A stretch of DNA of 48,208 bases from an uncultured Pseudomonadota bacterium (GTDB taxonomy: Bacteria > Pseudomonadota > Gammaproteobacteria > Burkholderiales > Methylophilaceae). The number at the start of each line of letters is the position of its first letter. The first letter of the stretch is position 1. A program made the position numbers and the translations under genes. The stretch lies in NCBI GenBank assembly GCA_903846555.1, contig CAINBI010000072.1, positions 1-48,208 on the forward strand, written 5' to 3'. Positions 11,210 to 21,678 of this stretch are shown piece by piece. The notes below the pieces were generated by a model. The model was not told the DNA's origin. It ran no database searches and was given only the letters and a program-made list of their open reading frames with translations.

Positions 11210-14200
11210 TATTACGCCGCTACTTTTTAATGTGTATCGTCAGTTTCGCGCTGTTGGCCTTTACCCCTGCCAGAGGTGAAATGTCGATTAGCGCCAATAC
11301 CAGCCTAGATACCTTTAGCTACGACATTGATAACATTCACCTTAAACTGGAAAATCTAGAGGCGCGTTGGCAGCTCTCGCCGTTTGGCGATGGCAAATTA
11401 CTGGTTGAAAAAATGCAGGCTAAACGGCTTATCATCACACTGCACGATGATGTTAAGAGAACCGATGATTCTGGCCTGCCAGATCATATTAAACCGCCCT
11501 TTCCTATCAAAATTAAGCAAGCTGAAGTGTCCGAAGTGGTGCTTGTTAGTGCGGGTAAAACCCAAATTTTTAGCCATGTGAATTTTGATCTGGAAGCTGA
11601 TGCCAAAACCATACGGCTAAATCAACTGAACGCAGGCACACCATGGGGTGAAACCGCAATTTCACTGGAAATGAGCACGTCAAAACCATTTGCGCTTAAT
11701 GGCACTGCCACACTTAAACAAGCTGACAACGACACGCCTTATGATGTTAAAACCAAGCTCTCTGGAGACCTGCAAACAATACATTTTGAAAGCACCGCAA
11801 TGCTGGCAAAACAAAATGGTAAATTTTCAACTTATCAAGAAGCGAATAAATCGCCAGACAAAATAGCGCCAGCAGCCCGCGTAACTGCTGATGGTCAGCT
11901 TGGCTTGGCAGAGGATTATCCGCTAACAATTCGTGCCAACATCTCCGAACTCAACCCTCAGCACTGGGGCAACTACCCTGCCGCCAAAATCAATATGCAA
12001 GTGCACGTACAAGGCAAACTGTTACCAGAAATGTTGTTAAATTTACAGTTTTCCACACACAACAGCCAATGGCAAAACCAAGCTTTGGCAAGTTCAGGCA
12101 AGCTAGTGATTGCAGGCAAAAAAATTAGCACTATCGACCTGCAAGCGGCTATTGCCAATAATATAATTAAAGCCCAAGGCAGTTTAGGTCAGCTAGATAG
12201 CAAGCTAGAATGGGCGGCAGAGTTAGCTGACCTCACGAAATTTGGTGCAGATTATTCTGGCGCAGTGAGCGCAAAAGGTTCGCTAGCAGGCACTTTTGAA
12301 AACCTAGCGTTGCAATTAAATTTGAGTGTGAAAAAACTGCATTTACCCGGTGGTATTCAGGTGGATAAATTAGACGGTCAGGCGATGATGATGCCCGAAG
12401 AACATGGCAAAGTTGCAGGGGAGTTTAAAATCAGCGCCTTGCAATATGGCAAACATCCCCTGCTGGATGGCCAAATCACGTTAAAAGGTACACGGTCAAA
12501 CCATCAACTTAATGTCGCGGCACAGGGCAAAGACTTTAAATTAACAAGCCAGTTACAGGGCCGTTTAGCCACCTTAGAACATTGGCTGGGTATGCTTCAA
12601 AGCCTTGTGTATGATGGTGTTGCACCGATTACACTCACGGCACCAGCACCGCTTAATGTAGCTAGAAACACCGTTAGTTTAGAAAATGCCACCTTACAAC
12701 TGGCAAAAGGTCGCGCTGTGATTGATCTGTTAAAAGTTGACGCTAGTGGCTTTGCTAGTAAAGGCCGTATTGAGCAACTAGCATTTGAAGATTTACCGAT
12801 AGCACTACTGCGGCTACCAACCACATTGCAAAGTAATGTCGTTTTCTCGGGTAATTGGAATATCAATGCAGGCGAAAATGTAAATGGCAAACTGAGTCTA
12901 TGGCGAGAATCTGGCGATTTAACCATGACCACATCGAACCGCACTATTCAGCCACTTGGTTTGGAAGAGATGAACGCGGATGTGGTCATAGCTAACAACC
13001 TAGCCAATTTTACCGCAAAAATAAATGGCCGCAACTTTGGTAATTTAGATGCCAATCTAACGACAACGCTGACCAAAACCGACGCAGGCTTTGCTTTACT
13101 CGCAAGCGCACCTCTCACTATAAACGGCAAAGCGCAGTTGCATACATTAGCTTGGCTACCGCTACCATCCTCACTCATGGATGCCAATATAGATGGTGAA
13201 CTGGATTTATCGGTTGCAGGTATTGGCACACTGCAAACACCTAATTTAAGCGGTCGTGTAATTGCAAAAAACCTGCGATTGACATTACCCACAGAAGGCG
13301 TGGTGCTTAGCGACGGCACTTTAGAAGCCAGTTTTGACAATGATAAACTTGTCATTAGCCAAGCCGCTTGGAAAGGCGGCGATGGCTATTTAAAATCTAA
13401 TGGGTCAATGATGCTCGCAAAAGGCAAGCCTGTGATTGATTTAGTCTGGACTGCGGACAAATTCACGGTAATCTCACGCGCAGATCGGCTATTGATATTA
13501 AGTGGTTCTGGCAGAACCACCTTAGCGGAAGATCTGCTGAGCATTTCTGGCGATTTCATGATGAATAAAGGCTTGATTGAACTTGCCAATGAAGACACGC
13601 CAACACTAGGCGATGATGTTGTGATACTTGGGCAATCAGCATCAAACCCAGAACCTGCAGTTAAACTATTATTGAATGCCTTACATATCAACTTGGGCGA
13701 ATCATTTAAATTGCGTGGCCGTGGTTTAGAGGCTGAACTTACAGGCGACTTAACACTAAACGGCCTCACGCAATATCACCCGCATACCGAAGGCGGCATT
13801 CAGGTTAAAAAAGGCACATACATGACCTATGGGCAAGTATTAACCATAGAACGTGGCATTTTGAACTTTAGCGGCACCTTAGATAATCCAGGCATCAACA
13901 TCCGTGCCATGCGTAATAGCGCACCAATTAATGCGGGCATCGAGATTAGCGGTAGCGTTTTTCTACCTGTCACCAAACTTGTTTCAGACCCTAATGTGGC
14001 TGATAGTGAAAAGCTTTCATGGTTGGTGCTCGGTCATGGCATGGACCAAACCACCAAAAATGATTACGGTATGCTGTCTCTTGCCGCTGGGGTTATTCTG
14101 TCTCAAGGCCAATCAGTACCGCTGCAAACGCAAATGGCACGCGCTGCTGGGCTAGATGAACTCAGTTTTTCAGGCGGAAATGCAAGCAGTGCATCCCTTG

Positions 14201-14370
14201 TTTTTGGCAAGCAACTCTCATCCAAACTTTACCTCAGCTATGTCAAAAGCATCAGCGGCTTATTAGACGTTGCAAGGCTTACGTTTAACGTCACCCCGCG
14301 CTGGTCACTACGGGCGGAGGCTGGCACAGAAAGCGCGGTTGATGTGCTGTATACTTTCAGCTTCAAATAA
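11206..14370 (+). CDS. tamB: Translocation and assembly module TamB (AsmA/DUF490 family)
   Basis: 1054 aa beta-helical repeats; C-terminal TamB domain (LSWLVLGHG...; LVFGKQLSSKLYLSYVKSI...GLLDVARLTFNVTPRWSLRAEAGTESAVDVLYTFSF). Confidence 0.93.
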   Translation: MILRRYFLMCIVSFALLAFTPARGEMSISANTSLDTFSYDIDNIHLKLENLEARWQLSPFGDGKLLVEKMQAKRLIITLHDDVKRTDDSGLPDHIKPPFPIKIKQAEVSEVVLVSAGKTQIFSHVNFDLEADAKTIRLNQLNAGTPWGETAISLEMSTSKPFALNGTATLKQADNDTPYDVKTKLSGDLQTIHFESTAMLAKQNGKFSTYQEANKSPDKIAPAARVTADGQLGLAEDYPLTIRANISELNPQHWGNYPAAKINMQVHVQGKLLPEMLLNLQFSTHNSQWQNQALASSGKLVIAGKKISTIDLQAAIANNIIKAQGSLGQLDSKLEWAAELADLTKFGADYSGAVSAKGSLAGTFENLALQLNLSVKKLHLPGGIQVDKLDGQAMMMPEEHGKVAGEFKISALQYGKHPLLDGQITLKGTRSNHQLNVAAQGKDFKLTSQLQGRLATLEHWLGMLQSLVYDGVAPITLTAPAPLNVARNTVSLENATLQLAKGRAVIDLLKVDASGFASKGRIEQLAFEDLPIALLRLPTTLQSNVVFSGNWNINAGENVNGKLSLWRESGDLTMTTSNRTIQPLGLEEMNADVVIANNLANFTAKINGRNFGNLDANLTTTLTKTDAGFALLASAPLTINGKAQLHTLAWLPLPSSLMDANIDGELDLSVAGIGTLQTPNLSGRVIAKNLRLTLPTEGVVLSDGTLEASFDNDKLVISQAAWKGGDGYLKSNGSMMLAKGKPVIDLVWTADKFTVISRADRLLILSGSGRTTLAEDLLSISGDFMMNKGLIELANEDTPTLGDDVVILGQSASNPEPAVKLLLNALHINLGESFKLRGRGLEAELTGDLTLNGLTQYHPHTEGGIQVKKGTYMTYGQVLTIERGILNFSGTLDNPGINIRAMRNSAPINAGIEISGSVFLPVTKLVSDPNVADSEKLSWLVLGHGMDQTTKNDYGMLSLAAGVILSQGQSVPLQTQMARAAGLDELSFSGGNASSASLVFGKQLSSKLYLSYVKSISGLLDVARLTFNVTPRWSLRAEAGTESAVDVLYTFSFK

Positions 14371-14471
14371 ACCTCATTTAGTTCGAATAAAGCTGATAAT
14401 CAGCGCACAAAGTAAACCCAAGTGCGCACTAAATCTTTTACCGCAAACTTGAAAAAATATCTGGAAAATAA

Positions 14472-15071
<600 letters not shown>

Positions 15072-15092
15072 GAATATTGGGAATAAAGAAAT

Positions 15093-15836
15093 ATGGGTTT
15101 AGCTTCAGAAGCATTGCAGTTTTTACGCACGACGCAAAATGGTGTACTTTCAACTTTTTCAGTGAAATTTTCGGGTTATCCCTTTGGCTCAGTCGCACCA
15201 TTTGTGTTGGATCATAACGGTCAACCCGTTATTTTAATTAGCACCATTGCAGAACATACCAAAAACATCATCGCCAACCCAAAAGTATCATTGCTGGTAT
15301 TTTCTGGCGATGATGATCTACAAGCTAATGCGCGCTTATCCATTATTGGTGAGGCGGTGCGGATTGATAAAGACGATATCAATTTACGCAGCCGTTATTT
15401 GCGCTATTTGCCACAAGCTGCCAGTTATTTTGAGATGCATGACTTTCACTTTTACCGCATTGAAATTGCTCAGATACGTTACATTGCTGGCTTTGGTAAG
15501 ATGGGCTGGGTTTCAAAAGATCAGCTTGCACCAGATGGTATTGATAAAACAAAAATCGCTACTGATTCACAGCTGGCCAATCAAGAAACATCTATTATTG
15601 AACACATGAATGCAGATCACGAAGATAGCTTAATCGCATACTGCAAGCACTTTCACGGCATTGAAGTTGTACACGCCCAAATGTTAGGCATAGATACTGA
15701 AGGCTTCGATGTTAAAGTTGATGTGCCAGCTATCACAACATCAAAAATCATACGCTTCAGTTTCGACCACCCTATCCACGATGCACAATCCGCCAGACTA
15801 GCGCTAGTTGGCATGTCAAAGGCAGCAAAACCATGA
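15093..15836 (+). CDS. Pyridoxamine-5'-phosphate-oxidase-fold / HugZ-like protein with DUF2470 domain
   Basis: FLRTTQNGVLSTFSVKFSGYPFGSVAPFV (split-barrel flavin fold) and C-terminal EHMNADHEDSLIAYC (DUF2470). Confidence 0.87.
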   Translation: MGLASEALQFLRTTQNGVLSTFSVKFSGYPFGSVAPFVLDHNGQPVILISTIAEHTKNIIANPKVSLLVFSGDDDLQANARLSIIGEAVRIDKDDINLRSRYLRYLPQAASYFEMHDFHFYRIEIAQIRYIAGFGKMGWVSKDQLAPDGIDKTKIATDSQLANQETSIIEHMNADHEDSLIAYCKHFHGIEVVHAQMLGIDTEGFDVKVDVPAITTSKIIRFSFDHPIHDAQSARLALVGMSKAAKP

Positions 15837-16174
15837 TTAGACACCTTAAACTAGGCGCAAGCGTTAGCCTTATTACACTGATATTATTATCACTAGCTTG
15901 GGAAGCCGTATTAGCGCCTTTTAAACCGGGTGGTTCATTGCTTATGCTAAAAGCAGTGCCATTGCTATTACCCTTATTCGGCATACTGGGCGGCAAACGT
16001 TACACCTACAAATGGGCCAGCATGTTCATTTTGATCTATTTCACCGAAGGCGTCGTTAGAGCTTGGTCTGACATTGGCCTTTCTGCCAAACTCGCCATGC
16101 TAGAAGTGCTACTGACGGTAGTATTTTTTATATGCGCTATTTTTTATGCGCGCCTAAGTCGGCGTAATATTTAA
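15833..16174 (+). CDS. DUF2069 family membrane protein
   Basis: Small multi-TM protein; SLAWEAVLAPFKPGGS...GILGGKRYTYKWASMFILIYFTEGVVRAWSD. Confidence 0.8.
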   Translation: MIRHLKLGASVSLITLILLSLAWEAVLAPFKPGGSLLMLKAVPLLLPLFGILGGKRYTYKWASMFILIYFTEGVVRAWSDIGLSAKLAMLEVLLTVVFFICAIFYARLSRRNI

Positions 16175-16332
16175 GCTCTGGGTGATGCCTAAGTTCTAGC
16201 AATATTTAGCTTAAAACATATTTAATCAACTTGTAAGGTTTACAATGGCAGCTGTACTCAATATGCGTGCCATATTCAGGCTTTTATTAAATTAGCCACT
16301 AACTAAACTTTCGCCCTCAACTATATTTAATC

Positions 16333-17103
16333 ATGAAAATTTTACTCTCAAATGACGACGGTTATTTTGCACCTGGCCTCAATATTCTCGCTGCACACAT
16401 TGCTAAATTAGCTGATATTACAGTGGTTGCACCTGAAAGAAATAGAAGCGGCGCAAGTAATTCACTCACGTTGGATAGGCCTTTAAGCGTTAAAAAAGCA
16501 GCGAATGGCTTTTTTTATGTGAACGGAACGCCAACAGATTGTGTACATATTGCATTAACGGGGCTGATGGACACCATGCCAGACATGGTGATTAGCGGCA
16601 TTAACGATGGTGCTAATATGGGTGACGATACGATTTATTCAGGTACCGTTGCCGCCGCGATGGAAGGCTATTTACTGGGGATCCCATCGATGGCTATTTC
16701 AATGTCACAACATAACTCCACTTATTTTGAAACTGCCGCTAGAGTAGCGGTTGAATTAGTGCAGCACTTTCAACAACATGGCTTTAAATCATCCACTTTG
16801 CTGAATGTAAATGTGCCAGATGTTCCATATGAAGAATTGCAAGGCCGCGTAGTCACGCGCTTAGGCAAGCGCCATAAAGCTGAACCGGTTATTCAACTCA
16901 CAACGCCGCGTAACGAAACCATGTACTGGGTGGGCGCAGCAGGGCAACCGAATGACGGCGGTGAAGGTACGGATTTTTACGCGGTGGTCAACAAGTTAGT
17001 ATCCATTTCGCCAATTCATGTCGATTTAACGAATCATGCGCAATTGGCAGATATTAAAGATTGGCTAGGCTCAGGCAAAAATTATTCAGGAAAGCAGGCT
17101 TAA
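16333..17103 (+). CDS. surE: 5'-nucleotidase SurE
   Basis: [67 protein letters not shown]. Confidence 0.97.
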   Translation: MKILLSNDDGYFAPGLNILAAHIAKLADITVVAPERNRSGASNSLTLDRPLSVKKAANGFFYVNGTPTDCVHIALTGLMDTMPDMVISGINDGANMGDDTIYSGTVAAAMEGYLLGIPSMAISMSQHNSTYFETAARVAVELVQHFQQHGFKSSTLLNVNVPDVPYEELQGRVVTRLGKRHKAEPVIQLTTPRNETMYWVGAAGQPNDGGEGTDFYAVVNKLVSISPIHVDLTNHAQLADIKDWLGSGKNYSGKQA

Positions 17104-17775
17104 TTGGCACTCATCAGATCAAACACCCAAGCGGGCATAGGCATGACTTCGCTGCGTACACGCGAGCGCATGCTGGTACGTTTACGCGAACAAGGCGTTA
17201 AAGATGAAGTCGTGCTTTCTGCGATTTCTGCAATTCCACGTCATATCTTTGTGGACGAAGCACTCTCGATACGCGCTTATGAAGATGTGTCATTACCGAT
17301 TGGTTTTGGACAAACAATCTCACAGCCTTATATTGTGGCGCGCATGTCAGAGATTTTGCGTCACGGCAAACCTTTATTAAAAGTGCTTGAAATTGGCACC
17401 GGTTGTGGCTATCAAACTGCGGTGCTATCTAGGCTAGCTAAAGAAGTTTACTCTGTAGAACGTATTCGTCCATTAGTGATGAAGGCTCGCGGACATCTAC
17501 GCGAACTTAAATGTATCAATGTGAAATTAGACCATGCAGATGGCAATATGGGTTTGCCGCAACTGGCGCCATTTGATGCTATTTTGGTCACCGCCGCCGC
17601 CAGCCATATTCCACAAGACTTACTAGACCAGTTAGCCATTGGCGGCAGATTGGTGATACCCGTTGGTACCGATGAGCAAATCTTGTATTTGGTAGAACGT
17701 GTATCTCAACTGGATTACCGCCAGACTAAATTAGAAGCTGTGAAATTCGTCCCCTTATTAGGCGGTGTTAGCTAA
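17104..17775 (+). CDS. pcm: Protein-L-isoaspartate O-methyltransferase
   Basis: [53 protein letters not shown]. Start uncertain: TTG 17104 or an internal ATG about 37 bp downstream. Confidence 0.95.
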   Translation: MALIRSNTQAGIGMTSLRTRERMLVRLREQGVKDEVVLSAISAIPRHIFVDEALSIRAYEDVSLPIGFGQTISQPYIVARMSEILRHGKPLLKVLEIGTGCGYQTAVLSRLAKEVYSVERIRPLVMKARGHLRELKCINVKLDHADGNMGLPQLAPFDAILVTAAASHIPQDLLDQLAIGGRLVIPVGTDEQILYLVERVSQLDYRQTKLEAVKFVPLLGGVS

Positions 17776-17777
17776 CC

Positions 17778-18791
17778 ATGCATGTTGCTCGCTTTTTTGT
17801 GATCGTATGCCTAGCATTATGCTTTACAAGCTGCGCTAGCCATCAACCAGCACCCGTGATTGATCGCCCTCCCAGCAACAAACCTAGCGCGACATTCAAA
17901 CCAACAGCCATAAGTAAGGCATCTGCTGGCAGGCCTGTTTATAAGGCAGGTGATTGGCGTCCTGACACCTACATTGTAAAAAAAGGTGACACGCTGTTTA
18001 GTATTGGTCTTGAACATGGTTACGACTACAAAGAAATTGCCCAGGCCAATAAGATTAATGCACCATACAATATTAAAGTTGGTCAATCACTTAAATTTAG
18101 CGCATTAAAAGACAAGCCAATAATTGCCGAGAACAAACCGGCACAGACAAACAATGATGGCGTTGAGATTAGCCCTATTAGCAATACTGATTCAAGCGCG
18201 GTCAGCACAACAAAAACTGCACCCGAAATTGTAGTAATTACAGAGCCTAAAGCCATACGCGAGCCGTATAGCGACGAAGCTTTTAAAAAACCACTCCCAG
18301 TCACGAAGCCTGTGGTTGAAAAAGCAGTCGCCTTAGCCACCACCACTCAACCCGTAGCCAAAACACCCACTGACACAACAACTAAGCCTAAAACAGAGGT
18401 AAAACCGAGTGTGGAATCGCCTGAAGACATAGATTGGGCTTGGCCGACCAAAGGTAAAGTCGTTGCAGGTTTTAATGAATCGAGTAATAAAGGGGTTGAT
18501 ATTGCAGGCAGTATTGGGCAAACCGTGAACGCTGCGGCTGCTGGCAAAGTAATTTATAGTGGCTCAGATTTACGTGGCTACGGTAAGTTAGTCATTATCA
18601 AACATAACACCACTTACTTATCGGTTTACGCACATAATAGTCAAATTGTAATAAAAGAGGGCGATTATGTGAGCCGAGGTCAAAAAATCGCGGAAATGGG
18701 TAACACCGATAGCAACTCAGTAATGCTGCATTTTGAAATTCGCCGCCAAGGTAAATCTGTAGACCCTAGTAAGTATTTAGCGGCAAACTAA
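17778..18791 (+). CDS. nlpD: Murein hydrolase activator NlpD (LysM + M23 peptidase domains)
   Basis: Lipobox CFTSCASH; LysM TYIVKKGDTLFSIGLEHGYDYKEIAQANKI; degenerate M23 domain GVDIAGSIGQTVNAAAAGKVIYSGSDLRGYGKLVIIKH. Confidence 0.93.
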   Translation: MHVARFFVIVCLALCFTSCASHQPAPVIDRPPSNKPSATFKPTAISKASAGRPVYKAGDWRPDTYIVKKGDTLFSIGLEHGYDYKEIAQANKINAPYNIKVGQSLKFSALKDKPIIAENKPAQTNNDGVEISPISNTDSSAVSTTKTAPEIVVITEPKAIREPYSDEAFKKPLPVTKPVVEKAVALATTTQPVAKTPTDTTTKPKTEVKPSVESPEDIDWAWPTKGKVVAGFNESSNKGVDIAGSIGQTVNAAAAGKVIYSGSDLRGYGKLVIIKHNTTYLSVYAHNSQIVIKEGDYVSRGQKIAEMGNTDSNSVMLHFEIRRQGKSVDPSKYLAAN

Positions 18792-18805
18792 ATAATATTT
18801 AATTA

Positions 18806-18978
18806 GAGACCTTTGCACGAAGCTGAATTAGCCGCGATTTAATATAAAACCCCTGATTATCGTCATTCCCGCGTAGGCGGGAATCTAGGCGAATCAACCA
18901 CTTAACTGGATTCCCGCCTACGCGGGAATGACAGTGTAGATAGGTTTTTGGGTTTAAATGCGCTCGTGCAAAGGTCTC
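18806..18978 (+). repeat. 173-bp MITE-like interspersed element, copy 2
   Basis: Perfect 12-bp TIRs GAGACCTTTGCA (18806-18817) and TGCAAAGGTCTC (18967-18978). Two internal perfect ATTCCC-N8-GGGAAT palindromes (GCGTAGGC and GCCTACGC spacers). Same length as copy 1. Confidence 0.9.
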
Positions 18979-19033
18979 AATTAAAATTTAATCGATCAAT
19001 ATAACGCTAGAATCTTTAAGGTGAAAATATCAA

Positions 19034-19393
19034 ATGGCTCGAAATACAGACCCCAATAAATACAGTAAAAACAAAGACATTAAGCCTGATAGTCTATTCA
19101 GCAATATTGTCGCAATTGTACGCTTCGGACTTTTGCTGATGGGCATTATAGGTCTCTCAATGGAGGTTTTTAAAGATGATGGATGGTTAAGAACTGCGTT
19201 TAACAAGCTCTTTGCATCAAGCTCTAGCTTGATACTAATACCAGTGATAGTGATTGCCTTGTGGCTGCTTAACCGCTGGATGACCTCTCCTAATAAATCA
19301 GAAACTTCTAAAAGAGGTGAGCTTCCAATGTATGCCATGATGGCGGTTGGCGTCTATTATGCATTTAACTTACTCACAACAGGCTCTTTTTAA
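19034..19393 (+). CDS. Hypothetical membrane protein (two or three predicted TM segments)
   Basis: ATG-initiated 119 aa with hydrophobic segments (LFSNIVAIVRFGLLLMGIIGLSM; LILIPVIVIALWLLNRW); terminator follows. Confidence 0.65.
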   Translation: MARNTDPNKYSKNKDIKPDSLFSNIVAIVRFGLLLMGIIGLSMEVFKDDGWLRTAFNKLFASSSSLILIPVIVIALWLLNRWMTSPNKSETSKRGELPMYAMMAVGVYYAFNLLTTGSF

Positions 19394-19422
19394 TACGATA
19401 TTTTATAGCCTCCCTCACCAAT

Positions 19423-19450
19423 AAAAAAGCGGCTGATAAGCCGCTTTTTT
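19423..19450. terminator. Bidirectional Rho-independent terminator
   Basis: AAAAAAGCGGC-TGATAA-GCCGCTTTTTT between convergent genes. Confidence 0.85.
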
Positions 19451-19481
19451 ATTAGAAAATCACTCGCTAAAAATAGCTCAG

Positions 19482-19856
19482 TTATTTCACTGATTTTTTA
19501 TCTTGCTGCTGATAATACTCACGCACTTCCGTCATATCAAACTCGCGAGCCCATTTAATAATTTCATCAAATGCTGGCGCGCCAATTTCACCCACTTGCG
19601 CATGAATGCCAGCTTGTTCACGAATCACTAAAATACCTGGAATTTGATTCACTTCAAAATACTCACCTATACCAGGGTCTGTTTCAGTATTAACCATGCC
19701 GAATACAATATCTGGGTTAGCCGCAGCAGCAGCTTCAAACGTTGGCGTAAAATCCACGCAAGGGTCACACCAAGGCGCCCAAAAATCCACGATGACAAAG
19801 GCGTTATTTTCAATGGTATCTTTAAAATTATCTTTATTTAGTACAATAACGGCCAT
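19482..19856 (-). CDS. Thioredoxin family protein with non-canonical WCDPC motif
   Basis: NAFVIVDFWAPWCDPCVDFTPTFEAAAAANPDIVFGMVNTETDPGIGEYFEVNQIPGILVI. Confidence 0.92.
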   Translation of the reverse strand: MAVIVLNKDNFKDTIENNAFVIVDFWAPWCDPCVDFTPTFEAAAAANPDIVFGMVNTETDPGIGEYFEVNQIPGILVIREQAGIHAQVGEIGAPAFDEIIKWAREFDMTEVREYYQQQDKKSVK

Positions 19857-19964
19857 AACAAAATCCTAAATTTAATTGATTAATTGAACAACTAGCGCGA
19901 GTTTATCAGACACAGGCATTTTAGTTAAGTGCCAGCTAAGTAAGTCGCACATCACTACAGCGCA

Positions 19965-20567
19965 TTAATCGATTGCGTTACCCCAACTCCCAGCAAAACA
20001 TAGCTCATTCAGTGGTCGACGTGCGCGTGCGGCAGTTTCGCGAGCGAGCAGTTCGCCATCTAAGCTGGCAATATCTGCCGCATAGCCGATTGAAAGCATG
20101 GCCATTGGTGTAAATTGTGCGGGAATAGCAAATGTGTGTCTCGCACTATCCGTATTAAAACCACCCATCTGGTGCGCCATTAGCCCCATGCTACTGGCTT
20201 GCAGGCAAACATTCTCAGCGGCAGCACCTGTATCATATTGCGCCCAGCGATTAGGCTGTTGATTGTGATTAAACAAGCTATCTGCACAAACCAGCAATAA
20301 TATTGGTGCATCTTTTACCCAAGTTTGATTGCTGGCAGCAAGGCAATCAAACGCTTGCTGCCACGCTTTTACGTTTACATTTTTATTCCAAACGATAAAA
20401 CGCCAAGGCTGATCACCAAAACATGACGGTGCCCAGCGCGCGGCCTCAAGCAAAGCAATGGTCTGCGCATGGCTAACAGACAGGCTGGCATCATAAGCGC
20501 GCCCACTCCAGCGGTTAGCAATAACTTCATTAATAGGTACTTGGGTATTAGCTGGTTTATGCATCAC
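19965..20567 (-). CDS. Nitroreductase family protein
   Basis: NRWSGRAYDASLSVSHAQTIALLEAARWAPSCFGDQPWRFIVW; MGLMAHQMGGFN. Confidence 0.93.
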   Translation of the reverse strand: MMHKPANTQVPINEVIANRWSGRAYDASLSVSHAQTIALLEAARWAPSCFGDQPWRFIVWNKNVNVKAWQQAFDCLAASNQTWVKDAPILLLVCADSLFNHNQQPNRWAQYDTGAAAENVCLQASSMGLMAHQMGGFNTDSARHTFAIPAQFTPMAMLSIGYAADIASLDGELLARETAARARRPLNELCFAGSWGNAID

Positions 20568-20604
20568 TTATCCGTTGAAGCTTTATTGAAAATTAGTTGA
20601 AATT

Positions 20605-21678
20605 TTAGGCGTTTAAAAAAGGATAATCTGTGTAACCCTTTTCAGTGCCTCCATAGAATGTTGATGAGTCGGCGGTATTGAGTGGCGCATCTGTTCTAAA
20701 ACGCTCGACTAAGTCTGGGTTGGCAATAAACGGCACACCATAAGCAATTACGTCGGCATGACCACTAGCAATTGCGGTATTGCCTCGCGCTTTGTCAAAT
20801 GCCAGATTGGCCATGTAAGAACCTTTAAAAATCTTACGCAGTGCTAAAAAATCAAAAGTATTATCTTTACCCGTCATGTCACCTTCAATCGCGTGCAAAT
20901 AGGCAAGATTAAATTGATTCAGCTCACTGGTAACGTAGTTAAACAAGGCTTGCGGGTCGCTATCTTGCATATCGTTGAAAGGATTAACTGGTGAAATACG
21001 AATACCCACTTTGTCAGCCCCTGCAACGTCCACTACGGCTTTAGTCACTTCCATTAAGAAACGTGCGCGGTTTTCAAAACTACCGCCGTAATTGTCGGTG
21101 CGCTTATTGCTGCCATCACGTAAAAACTGATCAATTAAATAACCATTCGCCGCATGAATTTCCACACCGTCAAAACCCGCCGCCAGCGCACATTGTGTGG
21201 CGTGAACATAATCTGCAACGATACTGGGTAATTCACTAGCGTCTAATGCGCGCGGCTCAACGTAATCAAGCAAGCCTTGGTAAGTAAATGCCTGACCCGC
21301 AGGCTTAACGGCAGAAGGTGCGACTGGAATTGCGCCGTTTGGCAATAAACTTGGGTGTGAAATTCGGCCTACATGCCATAACTGTATGACGATTTTCCCG
21401 CCTTTAGCATGCACGGCATCGGTGACTTTTTTCCAACCAGCGACTTGGGCATCGGTATAAATACCTGGCAAGGCAGGATAACCGTGCGCCATCGCTGAGA
21501 TGGGCGTGGCTTCTGTAATGATTAAACCTGCCGTTGCACGTTGCTCATAATAAGTCACGTTTATGGCTTGCGGCACACCACCTTCAGCGGCTCTGTTTCT
21601 AGTCAGTGGCGCCATTACCATACGATTTTTAAGACTGATTGAACCTAAGTTAACTGGACTAAATAAATCTAATGCCAT
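20605..21678 (-). CDS. Alkene reductase / Old Yellow Enzyme family NADH:flavin oxidoreductase
   Basis: LFSPVNLGSISLKNRMVMAPLTRNRA; IQLWHVGRISHPSLLPNGAIPVAPSA; GFDGVEIHAANGYLIDQFLRDGSNKRTDNYGGSFENRARF. Confidence 0.95.
   Translation of the reverse strand: MALDLFSPVNLGSISLKNRMVMAPLTRNRAAEGGVPQAINVTYYEQRATAGLIITEATPISAMAHGYPALPGIYTDAQVAGWKKVTDAVHAKGGKIVIQLWHVGRISHPSLLPNGAIPVAPSAVKPAGQAFTYQGLLDYVEPRALDASELPSIVADYVHATQCALAAGFDGVEIHAANGYLIDQFLRDGSNKRTDNYGGSFENRARFLMEVTKAVVDVAGADKVGIRISPVNPFNDMQDSDPQALFNYVTSELNQFNLAYLHAIEGDMTGKDNTFDFLALRKIFKGSYMANLAFDKARGNTAIASGHADVIAYGVPFIANPDLVERFRTDAPLNTADSSTFYGGTEKGYTDYPFLNA

Noticed and set aside
12597-13769. Minus-strand ORFs (115, 135, 127 aa) antisense to tamB
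   Set aside because: Shadow ORFs of a long coding frame; Ser/Lys/Pro-rich without recognisable domains.
17778-18791. Minus-strand ORFs overlapping nlpD (62-89 aa)
   Set aside because: Shadow ORFs antisense to a clear LysM/M23 gene.
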